Shown here: positions 1 to 9,833 of the stretch, piece after piece
How the letters are laid out: every line of letters starts with the position of its first letter
Position numbering within the stretch: position 1 is the first letter of the stretch
NCBI RefSeq assembly: GCF_900116285.1
Contig: NZ_FPAJ01000004.1
Coordinates: forward strand, 248,001-312,000
Direction of reading: 5' to 3'
From: Sulfitobacter marinus
Lineage (GTDB): Bacteria > Pseudomonadota > Alphaproteobacteria > Rhodobacterales > Rhodobacteraceae
Length of the DNA stretch: 64,000 nt
Made by a program: the position numbers and the translations under genes
The notes under the pieces: generated by a model
What the model saw: only the letters and a program-made list of their open reading frames with translations
The model's database searches: none
What the model was told of the DNA's origin: nothing

Positions 1-665
1 GGGCCTCTTTGAATCTGACCGGTGGTTCCGTGCTGGATCGCATGAACGCGATGGAAAGCGAACTGCAACGTCTGACGTCCAAAACCGAAGAACTTGAGAA
101 CAAGATCAACCGTGTTGTGGTCGATGGCACCAACCGGATTGGCGATCTTGAGTTCCGCCTGGTCGAGCTTGAAGGCGGTGATGTGGGGGCTATTGGTGAG
201 ACTTCGACGCTTGGCGGCGGCGACGCGCCCGTTACCAATGTGCCGACAACAACACCGACCCCCACCAACACTGCCGAACTTGCCGTTGGCGAAGCTGATG
301 ATTTTGAGCGGGCGAAGGCGGCGCTCGCTGCCGGTGACTTTCGCGTCGCCGCTGACCAGTTTGAGGCCTTTAATCAGACCTATCCAGGTGGCCCGCTAGG
401 CCCCGAGGCTGATTTGCGCCGGGGCGAGGCCCTAAGCGGGCTGAGTGATACACGCGAAGCGGCGCGCGCCTATCTTGCCAGCTTTAGCGCGGATCCGGTC
501 GGGACGACGGCCCCCGAGGCCCTGTACCAATTGGGCAAGGCTTTGGGCGCGCTTAATCAGGTGCAAGAGGCATGTGTGACATTGGCAGAGGTCGCGACAC
601 GCTTTCCCACCAGCCCCTATGTGCCGCAAGCCGCAAGCGAGCGTGCTGCGCTGAATTGCCAGTAA
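1..665 (+). CDS. ybgF: Tol-Pal system protein YbgF/CpoB, 5' end cut off
   Basis: Periplasmic partner of the Tol-Pal envelope complex; in the family it coordinates cell-wall synthesis with outer-membrane constriction. The reading frame is open to the window edge (first whole codon at 3), so the signal peptide and true start lie outside. What is visible is a heptad-rich coiled coil (DRMNAMESELQRL, then LENKIN), a Thr/Pro-rich linker, and a C-terminal TPR region (from about position 300) with the repeat pattern A..A...GDF..A...F, as in YbgF. It is followed 4 bases later by tilS, so the two are probably cotranscribed. The family and the neighbour order agree; the missing N-terminus is the only gap. 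Confidence 0.9.
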   Translation, partial: ASLNLTGGSVLDRMNAMESELQRLTSKTEELENKINRVVVDGTNRIGDLEFRLVELEGGDVGAIGETSTLGGGDAPVTNVPTTTPTPTNTAELAVGEADDFERAKAALAAGDFRVAADQFEAFNQTYPGGPLGPEADLRRGEALSGLSDTREAARAYLASFSADPVGTTAPEALYQLGKALGALNQVQEACVTLAEVATRFPTSPYVPQAASERAALNCQ

Positions 666-669
666 TTCG

Positions 670-1929
670 ATGACCGTTGATCTGGCGCGGTTGATCGCTG
701 ACCAGTTTTCAGACATCCCGCGAAAATCTATCGGCATTGCCGTATCGGGTGGCAGCGATTCCATGGCGCTGCTGCATCTTTTGCACAGTTTCGCGCAGGA
801 ACATGGCACAGAAATCTTCGTCGCAACGGTCAATCACGGATTGCGCGCCGAAGCGGCCGAGGAGGCGGCGATGGTTGCTGAGGTTTGTGCGCAGCTTGGG
901 CGAAGCCATCATATCCTTGATTGGAACGACTGGGACCACAGCGGCAATCTGCAAGGCGAGGCCCGCAAGGCGCGCTATGGTCTGTTGACGCAATGGGGCC
1001 GACAGGTTGGGGTGGATTGCATCGCCCTTGGTCACACCATGGACGACCAAGCCGAAACCTTCTTGATGCGGATCGGGCGGCGTGCGGGTGTCGATGGGCT
1101 GGCAGCGATGCCGCATCGTTTTGACCGCGACGGCATGCGGTGGGTCAGGCCGCTTTTACAGGCCCGCAGGCTGGATCTGCGCGGCTATCTGACGGCACAA
1201 GGTATCGGCTGGGTGGACGATCCCAGCAACGATGACGACCGGTTTGACCGGGTTCGAACCCGCAAGGCATTGTCGATTCTATCCGAATTGGGAATCGACG
1301 CAGATGCGATCAGCGATGTGTCGCAGAACCTGTCCGCCGCAAAAGACGCGCTGAACCATCAGATGCTTACAATTGCACGCGAAATTGTGACGTTGCAGGC
1401 TGGCGCTGTTACGATCGACGCAAATGCACTGGCCGCGCAACATCCCGAACTACGCCGACGCCTTGTCGTGCATGCCTTGAAATGGGTGAATGGTGCCTAT
1501 TACGCGCCCCGCAGCAGCGCGGTTAACTCTGTGTTAGACGCGCTGGAACATGCATCTTCGGCAACTTTGCAAGGCTGCGAGTTGAGAAAAAAGGGTGAAA
1601 CTCTTTGGATTTTCAGAGAGTTGAACGCCGTCGCCAATACGACCGCACAGCCCGGGGAATTGTGGGATAATCGGTGGCATCTGGTGCCGCCCGTGGGCGG
1701 AACTGGGCGCAACGAACCACTCAGCCTTTGCGCGCTTGGCGCTAAAGGTCTATACTCCTGCAAGGATTGGCGCGCCTTGGGCATTCCGCGCGCCGTGCTT
1801 TTATCGACACCGGCTGTATGGAATGGCACGCGCTTGATTGCCGCACCCCTTGCTGGTTGGCCGCAAAACTGGCAAGCACGGCTTAATCGCGGCGAAGATA
1901 CCTTTTTTGCCGCACACATAACGCATTGA
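670..1929 (+). CDS. tilS: tRNA(Ile)-lysidine synthase TilS
   Basis: Cytoplasmic enzyme that uses ATP and lysine to change C34 of tRNA-Ile(CAU) to lysidine, so that the tRNA reads AUA and is charged with Ile. The N-type ATP-pyrophosphatase loop SGGSDS sits at residues 26-31, followed by the family motifs NHGLR and LGHTMDDQAET. The C-terminal half (about 230-419) is the less conserved tRNA-binding part. At 419 aa it is of normal length. It lies between ybgF and ftsH, a common order in proteobacteria. Confidence 0.96.
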   Translation: MTVDLARLIADQFSDIPRKSIGIAVSGGSDSMALLHLLHSFAQEHGTEIFVATVNHGLRAEAAEEAAMVAEVCAQLGRSHHILDWNDWDHSGNLQGEARKARYGLLTQWGRQVGVDCIALGHTMDDQAETFLMRIGRRAGVDGLAAMPHRFDRDGMRWVRPLLQARRLDLRGYLTAQGIGWVDDPSNDDDRFDRVRTRKALSILSELGIDADAISDVSQNLSAAKDALNHQMLTIAREIVTLQAGAVTIDANALAAQHPELRRRLVVHALKWVNGAYYAPRSSAVNSVLDALEHASSATLQGCELRKKGETLWIFRELNAVANTTAQPGELWDNRWHLVPPVGGTGRNEPLSLCALGAKGLYSCKDWRALGIPRAVLLSTPAVWNGTRLIAAPLAGWPQNWQARLNRGEDTFFAAHITH

Positions 1930-2007
1930 ACATGCGCCCAGCGTCTCTATCTTATAGACAACGGGCACATCGTCTTGATGTCGTCCCCCGGATTTAGGAG
2001 AGTTTCC

Positions 2008-3924
2008 TTGGGTAATATGCGTAATCTCGCCTTTTGGGTCGTTTTGATGTTGTTGGTGTTGGCGTTGTTCAACCTGTTCAGCGGATCAACCGGCGGCCTA
2101 CAAAGTCGCGAAATCAGCTATTCCGAATTTGTAACAGCGGTTCAGGCGGGCGATGTCCGCAATGTCACGCTGGATGGCGAACAGGTTCGCTTCCGTCGTG
2201 CCGATGGCTCTGACTATGTCACGATCATGCCACAGGACGCCGAAGTCACTTCATTGCTGATGGCAAATGACGTACCCGTGCGCGCAGAGCCGCAGCAGCA
2301 ATCTGGTTTCCAGACATTCCTGATGTCTTTGTTGCCGATCCTGCTGCTGATCGGTGTGTGGATTTATTTCATGAACCGCATGCAGGGCGGCGGCAAAGGT
2401 GGGGCGATGGGCTTTGGCAAATCCAAGGCCAAGATGCTGACCGAAAAGCATGGCCGCGTGACGTTTGATGACGTTGCTGGCATCGACGAAGCCAAAGAAG
2501 AGCTGGAAGAAATCGTTGAGTTCCTGCGTAACCCGCAAAAGTTCAGCCGTCTTGGCGGTAAAATCCCCAAAGGCGCGTTGCTTGAGGGCCCTCCCGGTAC
2601 CGGTAAAACATTGCTGGCGCGTGCAATCGCGGGCGAAGCAGGCGTGCCGTTCTTTACCATCTCGGGTTCCGACTTTGTTGAGATGTTCGTGGGTGTAGGT
2701 GCATCCCGTGTCCGTGACATGTTTGAACAGGCCAAGAAAAATGCGCCATGTATCGTGTTCATCGACGAGATCGATGCAGTGGGCCGTTCGCGCGGTGCCG
2801 GTTACGGTGGCGGCAATGATGAACGCGAACAGACGTTGAACCAATTGCTGGTCGAAATGGACGGCTTTGAGGCGAACGAAGGCGTGATTATCATCGCGGC
2901 GACAAACCGCAAAGATGTGTTGGACCCTGCCTTGCTGCGTCCGGGTCGTTTCGACCGTCAGGTCACCGTTGGCAATCCCGATATCAAAGGCCGCGAGAAA
3001 ATTCTTGGCGTGCATGCGCGCAAGACACCGCTTGGGCCTGATGTTGATCTGCGGATCATTGCACGTGGTACACCGGGTTTCTCGGGTGCTGATCTGGCGA
3101 ACCTCGTGAACGAGGCGGCTTTGACAGCTGCACGTGTAGGCCGCCGTTTCGTAGCGATGATGGATTTCGAATCTGCCAAGGACAAAATCATGATGGGTGC
3201 CGAGCGGCGTTCGATGGTTCTGACCCAAGACCAGAAAGAGAAAACCGCCTATCACGAAGCAGGCCATGCCATCGTTGGCATGATGCTGGATAAATGTGAT
3301 CCGGTCTATAAGGCCACGATCATTCCGCGCGGTGGTGCCTTGGGCATGGTGATGAGCCTGCCCGAAATGGACAAGCTGCAAATGTTCAAGGATGAAGCCG
3401 AACAAAAGATCGCCATGACCATGGCGGGTAAAGCGGCTGAAATCTTTAAATATGGTGCCGACAGCGTGTCCTCTGGCCCGATGGGTGACATCATGCAGGC
3501 CAGTCAGTTGGCACGCGGTATGGTGATGCGGATGGGCATGTCGGACAAGGTTGGTAACATCGACTATTCCGAAGCTGCTGCCGGCTATCAGGCCAACGGC
3601 GGGGCCGGGGGCTTTAGCGTCTCTGCCGCGACCAAGGAGCTGATTGAAAGCGAAGTTAAAGCGATCATCGACACAGGGTATGACCGCGCGTTCAAGCTCA
3701 TCCAGGACCACGAGGAAGAATTCGAGCGTCTTGCCCAAGGCCTGCTGGAATACGAAACCCTCACTGGTGAAGAGATCAAGCGCGTCATGGACGGCAAACC
3801 ACCGCAAGACCCTGATGGAGAAGACACCAGCGGTATGGACAAGCCTAGTGTGACGTCGATCCCCAAGGCCAAGGGCAAAAAATCGCCCCCTTCGGGCGGG
3901 CTGGAGCCTGAACCAACGGCCTGA
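2008..3924 (+). CDS. ftsH: ATP-dependent zinc metalloprotease FtsH
   Basis: Membrane-anchored AAA+ protease that extracts and degrades misfolded membrane proteins and regulators. I choose the TTG at 2008: it has AGGAGA 6-7 bases upstream (1996-2001) and gives the N-terminus [12 protein letters not shown] seen in Rhodobacterales; the ATG at 1975 would add 11 unlikely residues. Two membrane segments (about residues 8-24 and 98-120) flank a periplasmic domain. Walker A GPPGTGKT is at about 194-201, Walker B is FIDEID, and the zinc motif HEAGH is at 416-420. The C-terminal tail is Pro/Lys-rich. Total length is 638 aa, normal for the family. A terminator follows at 3960. Confidence 0.97.
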   Translation: MGNMRNLAFWVVLMLLVLALFNLFSGSTGGLQSREISYSEFVTAVQAGDVRNVTLDGEQVRFRRADGSDYVTIMPQDAEVTSLLMANDVPVRAEPQQQSGFQTFLMSLLPILLLIGVWIYFMNRMQGGGKGGAMGFGKSKAKMLTEKHGRVTFDDVAGIDEAKEELEEIVEFLRNPQKFSRLGGKIPKGALLEGPPGTGKTLLARAIAGEAGVPFFTISGSDFVEMFVGVGASRVRDMFEQAKKNAPCIVFIDEIDAVGRSRGAGYGGGNDEREQTLNQLLVEMDGFEANEGVIIIAATNRKDVLDPALLRPGRFDRQVTVGNPDIKGREKILGVHARKTPLGPDVDLRIIARGTPGFSGADLANLVNEAALTAARVGRRFVAMMDFESAKDKIMMGAERRSMVLTQDQKEKTAYHEAGHAIVGMMLDKCDPVYKATIIPRGGALGMVMSLPEMDKLQMFKDEAEQKIAMTMAGKAAEIFKYGADSVSSGPMGDIMQASQLARGMVMRMGMSDKVGNIDYSEAAAGYQANGGAGGFSVSAATKELIESEVKAIIDTGYDRAFKLIQDHEEEFERLAQGLLEYETLTGEEIKRVMDGKPPQDPDGEDTSGMDKPSVTSIPKAKGKKSPPSGGLEPEPTA

Positions 3925-3959
3925 TCAAGGTTGCTGATGGTATTATCAAAATAAGTCAT

Positions 3960-3991
3960 AAGGCCCTGCACCAGCGGGGCCTTTTCTTTTT
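3960..3991 (+). terminator. Rho-independent terminator of ftsH
   Basis: AAGGCCC (3960-3966) pairs with GGGCCTT (3977-3983) around a 10-base loop, followed by the T-rich run TTTTCTTTTT. It starts 35 bases after the ftsH stop and ends the ybgF-tilS-ftsH transcript. Confidence 0.85.
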
Positions 3992-4041
3992 GGGCCGTAC
4001 CGCGCAATCTAATAGCACATGTTTGTTCAAGGATCGCCAAG

Positions 4042-4623
4042 ATGCCCACCCTAAAGAAAATCGATTTTGTCGCCACAATTACATGGCTGGGGGTCGTGCC
4101 AAAACTTGCGAAAGGTATCCGCGCGGAACCACGTGATGAAGTTTTCGCCAGCTATGCGGGGTTTGAGGAAGACGTGCATGCCGGGTTAACGCGCCCGTCC
4201 TGTGTGCGCGTTAAGAACCTATATCCCGAAGGCACCGAAATAGCGAATGTGCGCCAGCTCTCGATCCTATCCGCTGAGGAAATGGCACAAACGGCGGCGG
4301 ATATGGGGCTTGAGACACTGGCCCCTGAACATTTGGGCGTCTCGATTGTGCTCGAAGGTATTCCTGATTTCACCCATGTGCCGCCCAGTGCGCGGCTTCA
4401 GGCGGCATCGGGTGCGACGATCACGATCGATATGGAAAACCGTCCCTGCGTCCTGCCCGGACGCGAGATCGAACAAGACAGCCCCGGCCATGGCCCCAAG
4501 TTCAAAACCGCAGCCAAAGGTCGACGCGGTGTGACAGGATGGGTTGAGAGGGAGGGCGCGCTGAAACTCGGCGATCGTCTGTGTTTGTTCATCCCCGATC
4601 AGCCCGCATGGAAACACGGCTAA
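4042..4623 (+). CDS. MOSC domain-containing protein
   Basis: A 193-aa single-domain protein of the MOSC (molybdenum cofactor sulfurase C-terminal) superfamily, related to YiiM/YuaD-type proteins that are thought to deliver sulfur to, or bind, molybdenum cofactor or aminated N-hydroxyl substrates. The order of conserved pieces fits: an N-terminal core, RQLSILSAEE, the segment PEHLGVSIVLEGI, then the PCxxPGREIE segment where the conserved Cys would act. The start at 4042 has AAGGAT 10 bases upstream. It stands alone between the ftsH terminator and fhs. The substrate is unknown. Confidence 0.8.
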   Translation: MPTLKKIDFVATITWLGVVPKLAKGIRAEPRDEVFASYAGFEEDVHAGLTRPSCVRVKNLYPEGTEIANVRQLSILSAEEMAQTAADMGLETLAPEHLGVSIVLEGIPDFTHVPPSARLQAASGATITIDMENRPCVLPGREIEQDSPGHGPKFKTAAKGRRGVTGWVEREGALKLGDRLCLFIPDQPAWKHG

Positions 4624-4786
4624 GGCCCTTGGTCGCGGAAAATCGTCAAAAATACCTACAATATGACGCGCCTGAAGCCCTGCTCGCCGCATCAAGCGGT
4701 GGAAAGGTCGGAAATGCGCCCTCCGGATGTGGTCATGGCCGCGTATGCAGGGCAAACACAAGCACTGCGATAGGGGAGATCACAGA

Positions 4787-6463
4787 ATGGCTTTTAAGAC
4801 CGATATCGAAATAGCGCGGGAAGCGTCAAAGCGACCTATTCAGGAAATCGGCGAAAAGCTGGGCATCAGTAGCGATGATCTGCTGCCCTATGGCCATGAC
4901 AAAGCCAAGGTATCCCAGTCCTTCATCAACTCAGTTCAGGACCGTGCCGATGGCAAACTGATCCTTGTGACTGCGATCAACCCGACCCCCGCAGGCGAAG
5001 GCAAAACAACCACAACCGTTGGCTTGGGCGACGGGCTGAACCGTATCGGCAAAAACGCAGCCATCTGTATCCGCGAGGCATCGCTGGGCCCGAACTTTGG
5101 CATGAAGGGCGGGGCCGCGGGGGGCGGTTATGCGCAGGTTGTGCCGATGGAAGAGATGAATCTGCATTTTACCGGCGACTTTCACGCGATCACTTCGGCA
5201 CATAACCTGCTGAGCGCGATGATCGACAACCATATCTATTGGGGCAACGCGCTTGAGATTGATCTGCGTCGCGTCGTGTGGCGCCGTGTCGTTGACATGA
5301 ACGACCGCGCCTTGCGCCAGATCACCGCATCCTTGGGCGGCGTATCTAATGGTTTCCCGCGCGAGGCTGGGTTTGACATCACCGTAGCATCCGAGGTCAT
5401 GGCGATCTTGTGTCTGGCCAAAGACCTAAGCGATCTGCAAAAGCGCCTGGGTGATATGATTGTTGCCTATACCCGCGAGCGTAAACCGATCTACGCCCGT
5501 GACATCAAGGCGGATGGTGCGATGACTGTGCTGCTGAAAGACGCGATGCAGCCGAACCTTGTTCAGACGCTCGAGAATAACCCAGCCTTTGTGCACGGCG
5601 GCCCCTTTGCCAATATCGCGCACGGTTGTAACTCGGTCATCGCGACAACGACCGCGCTGAAGCTGGCGGATTATGTGGTGACTGAAGCGGGCTTTGGCGC
5701 TGATCTAGGGGCCGAGAAATTTCTGAACATCAAATGCCGCAAAGCTGGGCTGGCCCCGTCTTGTGTGGTTGTTGTGGCCACCGTGCGCGCGATGAAGATG
5801 AACGGCGGCGTGGCCAAGGCCGATCTGGGGGCCGAGAACGTCAAAGCGGTTCAGGCCGGTTGCCCGAACCTTGGGCGCCATATCGAGAACCTGAAATCCT
5901 TTGGCGTGCCTGTGGTTGTTGCGATCAACCACTTTGTGACCGACACCGATGCAGAGGTGCAGGCGGTCAAGGATTATGTCGCCAGTCAGGGCGCAGAAGC
6001 CGTTCTGTCGCGCCATTGGGAGCTGGGCAGCGAAGGATCAGCGGATCTGGCGACCAAAGTGGTCGAGGTCATCGAAAAAGGCGAGGCGGATTTCGCCCCG
6101 ATCTATCCTGATGAGATGAGCCTTGCCGATAAGATCAACACTATTGCGATCAAGATATACCGCGCCGATGCGGCGGTGATGGATGGCAAAATTCTGAGCC
6201 AGCTGAAAGATTGGGAAGATCAAGGGTATGGCAATCTGCCGGTCTGTATGGCCAAGACGCAGTATAGCTTTACCACCGATCCTGAACGTCGCGGCGCGCC
6301 AACGGGCTTTAACATTCCCGTTCGCGAGGTGCGCCTGTCTGCAGGGGCCGGGTTTGTCGTGGCGATCTGCGGTGAAATCATGACCATGCCGGGGCTGCCA
6401 AGGGTGCCATCAGCCGAGAATATTCGCCTGAATGACGCAGGTGATGTTGAAGGTCTGTTCTAA
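4787..6463 (+). CDS. fhs: Formate-tetrahydrofolate ligase
   Basis: Joins formate to tetrahydrofolate with ATP to give 10-formyl-THF; together with FolD downstream it links formate to the C1 folate pool. The ATG at 4787 ([10 protein letters not shown]) has GGGGAG 8 bases upstream and is preferred over in-frame ATGs from 4727. The nucleotide loop [11 protein letters not shown] is at residues 66-76, and the family motifs [20 protein letters not shown] and DIQ-like regions follow. The length of 558 aa matches the family. In marine roseobacters this pair is used in oxidising methyl groups from methylated osmolytes; that role here is inference. Confidence 0.97.
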   Translation: MAFKTDIEIAREASKRPIQEIGEKLGISSDDLLPYGHDKAKVSQSFINSVQDRADGKLILVTAINPTPAGEGKTTTTVGLGDGLNRIGKNAAICIREASLGPNFGMKGGAAGGGYAQVVPMEEMNLHFTGDFHAITSAHNLLSAMIDNHIYWGNALEIDLRRVVWRRVVDMNDRALRQITASLGGVSNGFPREAGFDITVASEVMAILCLAKDLSDLQKRLGDMIVAYTRERKPIYARDIKADGAMTVLLKDAMQPNLVQTLENNPAFVHGGPFANIAHGCNSVIATTTALKLADYVVTEAGFGADLGAEKFLNIKCRKAGLAPSCVVVVATVRAMKMNGGVAKADLGAENVKAVQAGCPNLGRHIENLKSFGVPVVVAINHFVTDTDAEVQAVKDYVASQGAEAVLSRHWELGSEGSADLATKVVEVIEKGEADFAPIYPDEMSLADKINTIAIKIYRADAAVMDGKILSQLKDWEDQGYGNLPVCMAKTQYSFTTDPERRGAPTGFNIPVREVRLSAGAGFVVAICGEIMTMPGLPRVPSAENIRLNDAGDVEGLF

Positions 6464-6473
6464 AGGCTTATGA

Positions 6474-6508
6474 AAAGGGCGCAGGGGAATACCCCCGCGC
6501 CCTTTCCT
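6474..6508 (+). terminator. Terminator hairpin after fhs
   Basis: AAAGGGCGC (6474-6482) pairs with GCGCCCTTT (6497-6505), extended inside by GGGG/CCCC. The run after the stem is only weakly T-rich (CCTGCTTTT). It lies 10 bases after the fhs stop and directly before the repeat at 6519, so folD may have its own transcript. Confidence 0.75.
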
Positions 6509-6518
6509 GCTTTTGGCA

Positions 6519-6540
6519 GGGATATTTAAGAGCCAGAGAA
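6519..6540 (+). repeat. Dispersed intergenic repeat, tail copy A
   Basis: A 22-base stretch with core ATATTTAAGAGCCAGAG recurs without mismatch at 52927-52948. It follows a GC-rich hairpin and continues GATGAAGGACGG toward the folD start. Other, more diverged copies are at 10064-10085 (minus), 12599-12644 and 44481-44533 (minus). Confidence 0.8.
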
Positions 6541-6557
6541 GATGAAGGACGGTTTCC

Positions 6558-7460
6558 ATGACAGCAAAGATCATTGACGGCAAAGAGTTCGCAGCCCGTG
6601 TACGGGGGCAGGTGGCAACACATGTGGCACGGCTGAAAGCAGATCACGGGATCACGCCGGGGCTGGCGGTTGTCTTGGTTGGGTCCGATCCGGCATCCGA
6701 GGTCTATGTGCGCTCCAAGGGCAAAATGACCGTCGAAGTCGGGATGTCGTCGGTCGAGCACCGCTTGGACGCCGATACGGCTGAGGCTGATTTGCTGGCG
6801 TTGATTGCAGATTTGAACGACGATCCGGAAATCCACGGGATTTTGGTACAGCTGCCGTTGCCCAAACATCTGAACGAAGACTTGGTGATCAATGCGATTG
6901 ACCCTGCCAAGGATGTGGACGGGTTTCATATCTCGAACGTGGGATTGTTGGGGACCGGGCAAAAATCGATGGTCCCTTGTACGCCGCTGGGGTGTTTGAT
7001 GATGTTGCGCGACCATCATGGTAGCCTGTCCGGCATGGACGCCGTGATTATCGGGCGCAGCAATATCGTCGGCAAACCGATGGCGCAGCTTTTGCTGAAT
7101 GATAGCTGTACCGTGACGATTGCCCATTCGCGTACCAAAGATTTGCCAGACGTCGTGCGCCGTGCGGATATTGTGGTTGCGGCGGTTGGCCGCCCCGAGA
7201 TGGTTCCCGGTGACTGGATCAAGCCCGGCGCGACGATAATTGATGTGGGTATCAACCGGCTTGACGCGCCGGAAAAGGGCGAAGGCAAAACACGGCTGGT
7301 CGGGGACGTGGATTTCGCCAGCTGCGTCGAAGTTGCGGGCGCGATCACACCTGTGCCAGGCGGCGTCGGCCCGATGACGATTGCCTGCCTGTTGGCCAAC
7401 ACTGTCACCGCCTGTTGCCGCGCCAATGGTCTGGCCGAGCCTGAGGGGCTGACTGCTTAA
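6558..7460 (+). CDS. folD: Bifunctional methylene-THF dehydrogenase/cyclohydrolase
   Basis: Cytoplasmic enzyme that interconverts 5,10-methylene-, methenyl- and 10-formyl-THF with NADP. The catalytic region YVRSKGKM (about residues 52-59) carries the conserved Tyr and Lys; the family signatures [15 protein letters not shown] and the NADP fold [11 protein letters not shown] follow, and [10 protein letters not shown] is near the C-terminus. At 300 aa it has the usual length. It sits behind fhs, and the two act on the same intermediate. Its TAA overlaps the stop of the convergent gene at 7457. Confidence 0.97.
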   Translation: MTAKIIDGKEFAARVRGQVATHVARLKADHGITPGLAVVLVGSDPASEVYVRSKGKMTVEVGMSSVEHRLDADTAEADLLALIADLNDDPEIHGILVQLPLPKHLNEDLVINAIDPAKDVDGFHISNVGLLGTGQKSMVPCTPLGCLMMLRDHHGSLSGMDAVIIGRSNIVGKPMAQLLLNDSCTVTIAHSRTKDLPDVVRRADIVVAAVGRPEMVPGDWIKPGATIIDVGINRLDAPEKGEGKTRLVGDVDFASCVEVAGAITPVPGGVGPMTIACLLANTVTACCRANGLAEPEGLTA

Positions 7461-7855
7461 CCGCCGGTCACCACCTGATACATGATACGTCCCGGCAGGA
7501 AGGTGAACGCGCCTGCACCCACAAGCGCGCCCAGAGTCAGCAGCTTCATGCCGCGGGCATGGGCGCGAATGTTTTTGGCTCTGGCGGCACGGAGATTCAC
7601 GACAAGCTGAAACAGGACGAAGGCGGACAAGATATGGATGGGGCCTAAGGGGCCGAGCATTCTGATCTCGTGGATACCAAAACTGCTGAGCGCGACGATT
7701 GCTATCATGGCGGTCCAAGACCAGCCCATCCAGCGATGGGCGGTGGAGCCGCGCGGTAGGGTGAAAATGGCAAGAGTCAGAATGACCGCAGCTATGGCCA
7801 GAAAGGCGTGGATTTGGATCACAAGGCTGGCGTTCAATAGGGGGGACAGGGACAT
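7457..7855 (-). CDS. DUF2306-like small integral membrane protein
   Basis: 132 aa with four hydrophobic segments (about residues 9-30, 42-60, 68-87 and 105-128) and the small loop [13 protein letters not shown], a pattern seen in DUF2306 proteins. Conserved His residues near the membrane faces (IQIH, AHRWMG, GIHE) could bind haem or metal, but no function is established. It converges on folD so tightly that the two stop codons share the palindrome TTAA. The intergenic region at 7856-7968 is shared with the divergent LytTR gene. Confidence 0.7.
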   Translation of the reverse strand: MSLSPLLNASLVIQIHAFLAIAAVILTLAIFTLPRGSTAHRWMGWSWTAMIAIVALSSFGIHEIRMLGPLGPIHILSAFVLFQLVVNLRAARAKNIRAHARGMKLLTLGALVGAGAFTFLPGRIMYQVVTGG

Positions 7856-7923
7856 TTGGAAACTCCGTTGTATTCACTGCCCGTTGCGTGCCAGATTTAG
7901 CATGCGCATCCCAAGCGGGTTTG

Positions 7924-7950
7924 CGTGAATGGCACCGGGGCTTCGTGAAT
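7924..7950 (+). promoter_or_regulatory. Paired direct repeats, candidate LytTR operator
   Basis: CGTGAAT occurs at 7924-7930 and again at 7944-7950, a 20-base period (two helical turns); the flanks are also alike (GCGTGAATGG, TTCGTGAATTG). An inverted relative (AGTGAATA on the minus strand) is at 7870-7877. LytTR proteins bind pairs of short direct repeats on one DNA face, and this pair ends 18 bases before the start of a LytTR gene. Autoregulation is inference. Confidence 0.45.
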
Positions 7951-7968
7951 TGCGGATTGGGTTAGAGA

Positions 7969-8700
7969 ATGTCATCGACGCATCGTGAACGAAAAGGCCG
8001 TTTGGTCTGGCTGGCCTTTTGGTCATTGGCAACGGTGCTATGCGCCATCGCCGGACCTTTTGGCACCCATGCCGCTTTGCTCCTTGGGCCGAGGTTGATC
8101 TATTGGGCGTGTGTTATCGCGCTGTCCGTGTTGGGAACAGCATTGGTTCTACGGGCGGCAAAAGACGCGCCTGTCTGGAAAACCGCAATGCTTTGGGGCG
8201 GTTATATTACCATGCTCTCGGTGCTTATTCACACCTTGAACAGTTGGTTGTTTGAGCCGTGGCAAGGCACTTGCCAGTTGCTATATCTGTGGGTGATCAT
8301 CGCGGTGACGGTGCTGGTGGTTCATGGCGCGGTGGGCCTTGCGCGATATGCGTTTCTGGCCCCTCCCAAGACCTCCGCTCAAGATCCAGAAACAGCCTTT
8401 CTGCGTCATCTTCCGCTGGAAAAACGGGCACCGTTGATCAGGATCGAAGCGCAGGACCATTACTTGAATGTCGTGACACAGAAGGGCAGTGCGCTTGTGT
8501 TGCTTCGCCTGCAGGATGCCGTCGCCGCGCTGCACGCTGCAGAGGGGTTACAGGTCCACCGCTCGCATTGGGTGGCCAAGAAGGCTGTCGCGCAGCACCG
8601 CCGCGTCCAAGGGCGTGATTATCTGGTTCTGGTTTCGGGCGATGAAATTCCGGTAAGCAGGAGCTTTCGGCCGGCCGTGATAGAGGCGGGCCTTATCTAG
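7969..8700 (+). CDS. Membrane-anchored LytTR-family transcriptional regulator
   Basis: 243 aa. The N-terminal half has four predicted membrane helices (about residues 10-29, 39-58, 66-83 and 93-116); the C-terminal half (about 145-240) is a LytTR DNA-binding domain, with IEAQDHYLNV, the central SHWVAKKAV helix and the GDEIPVSRSFRP ending typical of that family. There is no receiver domain, so the membrane part is the likely sensor; its signal is unknown. It is divergent from the DUF2306-like gene, and its stop overlaps the convergent thioesterase by 4 bases. The direct repeats just upstream suggest it controls itself. Confidence 0.82.
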   Translation: MSSTHRERKGRLVWLAFWSLATVLCAIAGPFGTHAALLLGPRLIYWACVIALSVLGTALVLRAAKDAPVWKTAMLWGGYITMLSVLIHTLNSWLFEPWQGTCQLLYLWVIIAVTVLVVHGAVGLARYAFLAPPKTSAQDPETAFLRHLPLEKRAPLIRIEAQDHYLNVVTQKGSALVLLRLQDAVAALHAAEGLQVHRSHWVAKKAVAQHRRVQGRDYLVLVSGDEIPVSRSFRPAVIEAGLI

Positions 8701-9116
8701 ACGGGCACGGGGACCATTGTGCCTTGCAAAATCGCGATCAGTTTCTCTTGGCCATTCTCAATCGCAAACACCTCTGATGTGACAACGCACAACCGTTTTC
8801 CGGGTTTGATCAGCTTACCAATCGCGATCAGGCCGTCGCCACGTGCAGGTGCTATCAGGTTTATCTTGATCTCGGCGGTGACGACCTCCATGCCCAACGG
8901 CAGGCTGGTCAAGGCGGCATAACCCGCCGCGCTGTCGCCGATAGAAAACGTTAGACCCGCATGACCGAACCCTTGCTGTTGCAGCGCGCCCGGCAAAATC
9001 GGGGCTTCAATTCTGACGACGCCATGCGACACTTCAGAAAGTTTGGCCCCCAAGGTGGCCATCATGGATTGGGCTTCAAAGCTGCTGTAAATTCTGGTCT
9101 TTGCTGCCGCGTCCAT
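8697..9116 (-). CDS. PaaI-type hotdog-fold thioesterase
   Basis: 139 aa, one hotdog domain. The helix segment GFGHAGLTFSIGDSAAGYAAL carries the pattern of acyl-CoA thioesterases of the PaaI group, and the strands VTAEIKINLIAPA and SEVFAI follow. The start at 9116 is set by AAGGAG six bases upstream; an in-frame ATG at 9137 would place that site inside the gene. The substrate is unknown; the family hydrolyses aryl- or acyl-CoA esters. It is convergent with the LytTR gene. Confidence 0.8.
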   Translation of the reverse strand: MDAAAKTRIYSSFEAQSMMATLGAKLSEVSHGVVRIEAPILPGALQQQGFGHAGLTFSIGDSAAGYAALTSLPLGMEVVTAEIKINLIAPARGDGLIAIGKLIKPGKRLCVVTSEVFAIENGQEKLIAILQGTMVPVPV

Positions 9117-9167
9117 GGGGGGCTCCTTTGGCCACAAGCTGGCATATTCTGATCAGCATGCAAATGC

Positions 9168-9833
9168 CTATCGCGGCATTGGTACAGCGGTGGGATGGGG
9201 GCCTGTAAGAATGGCACAGGCCTTAGCTGACATAAGCGACCGAATTGGCTCTGAGTCGGTCCGCAGCCCGCCTGTGTAGGTGCCATAGGCGGGGAGGATC
9301 AGGCGGGCCTCGTCATAGAGAAACGCAGGCCTTGAGATGCTGCGCCGCCCCACATTCAGCGCGGCCTTCGGATGGTAATGCCCCGAAACTTCGCCCTGGG
9401 CGGCGGGGGTTGCAATGTGCCGGAACGACAAAGCCCCAAGTTTCAATTCGACCATATGCGTTCCGCCAAGCTTCACCGAACCTGGGTCGTGGTTGCCCTC
9501 GATCCAGATCCATCTGCGCCCGGCCTGCAATTTGGTGATCCAGTTGCGTTCGTCTGCAGGCAAAGCATTCGCCGCGCCCAGATCATCAAAGCTGTCCCCT
9601 AGCGCGACGACTGTTTGCGGGGCGCAGCGTTCCAGATCATGTGTCAGCTTGGTCAAAGTATCGCGAGTCTCATACGGGGGTAATGTGGTGCCGCCGCGCC
9701 GCGCGATACGCTCGGATTTCCCTAAGTGCAGATCCGAAACACATAGCAAGCGATGCTCGGCCCACCAAAGCGCGCCAGAGCCGAGTGCGGTTAAATTCGC
9801 GCCTGATAATGAAAAATCAAAGCCTAAGTTCAT
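9168..9833 (-). CDS. pdeM: Ligase-associated repair phosphoesterase PdeM
   Basis: 221 aa metallophosphoesterase of the type found beside Lhr-like helicases in DNA-damage clusters. The metal ligands are visible: CVSDLHLGK (D and H), VALGDSFDD (D), EGNHDP (N, H), then GHYHPK near the C-terminus. I chose the ATG at 9833 (MNLGFDF), where similarity to the family should begin; an in-frame ATG at 9977 would add 48 residues of unfamiliar sequence, and neither has a strong ribosome-binding site. The helicase partner ends 290 bases upstream on the same strand; these genes often overlap, so the spacer is unusual. Confidence 0.82.
   Translation of the reverse strand: MNLGFDFSLSGANLTALGSGALWWAEHRLLCVSDLHLGKSERIARRGGTTLPPYETRDTLTKLTHDLERCAPQTVVALGDSFDDLGAANALPADERNWITKLQAGRRWIWIEGNHDPGSVKLGGTHMVELKLGALSFRHIATPAAQGEVSGHYHPKAALNVGRRSISRPAFLYDEARLILPAYGTYTGGLRTDSEPIRSLMSAKACAILTGPHPTAVPMPR

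Noticed and set aside
1248..1262. GGTTCGAACC, like a tRNA T-loop
   Set aside because: It is inside the tilS reading frame, with no acceptor stem or anticodon arm around it.
2251..3807. Long open frame (518 codons) opposite ftsH
   Set aside because: It is the mirror frame of a strongly conserved gene in GC-rich DNA; its composition (His/Arg rich) is not protein-like.
6468..7877. Long open frame (469 codons) opposite folD
   Set aside because: It runs across folD, the terminator and the repeat, with a composition typical of antisense shadow frames.
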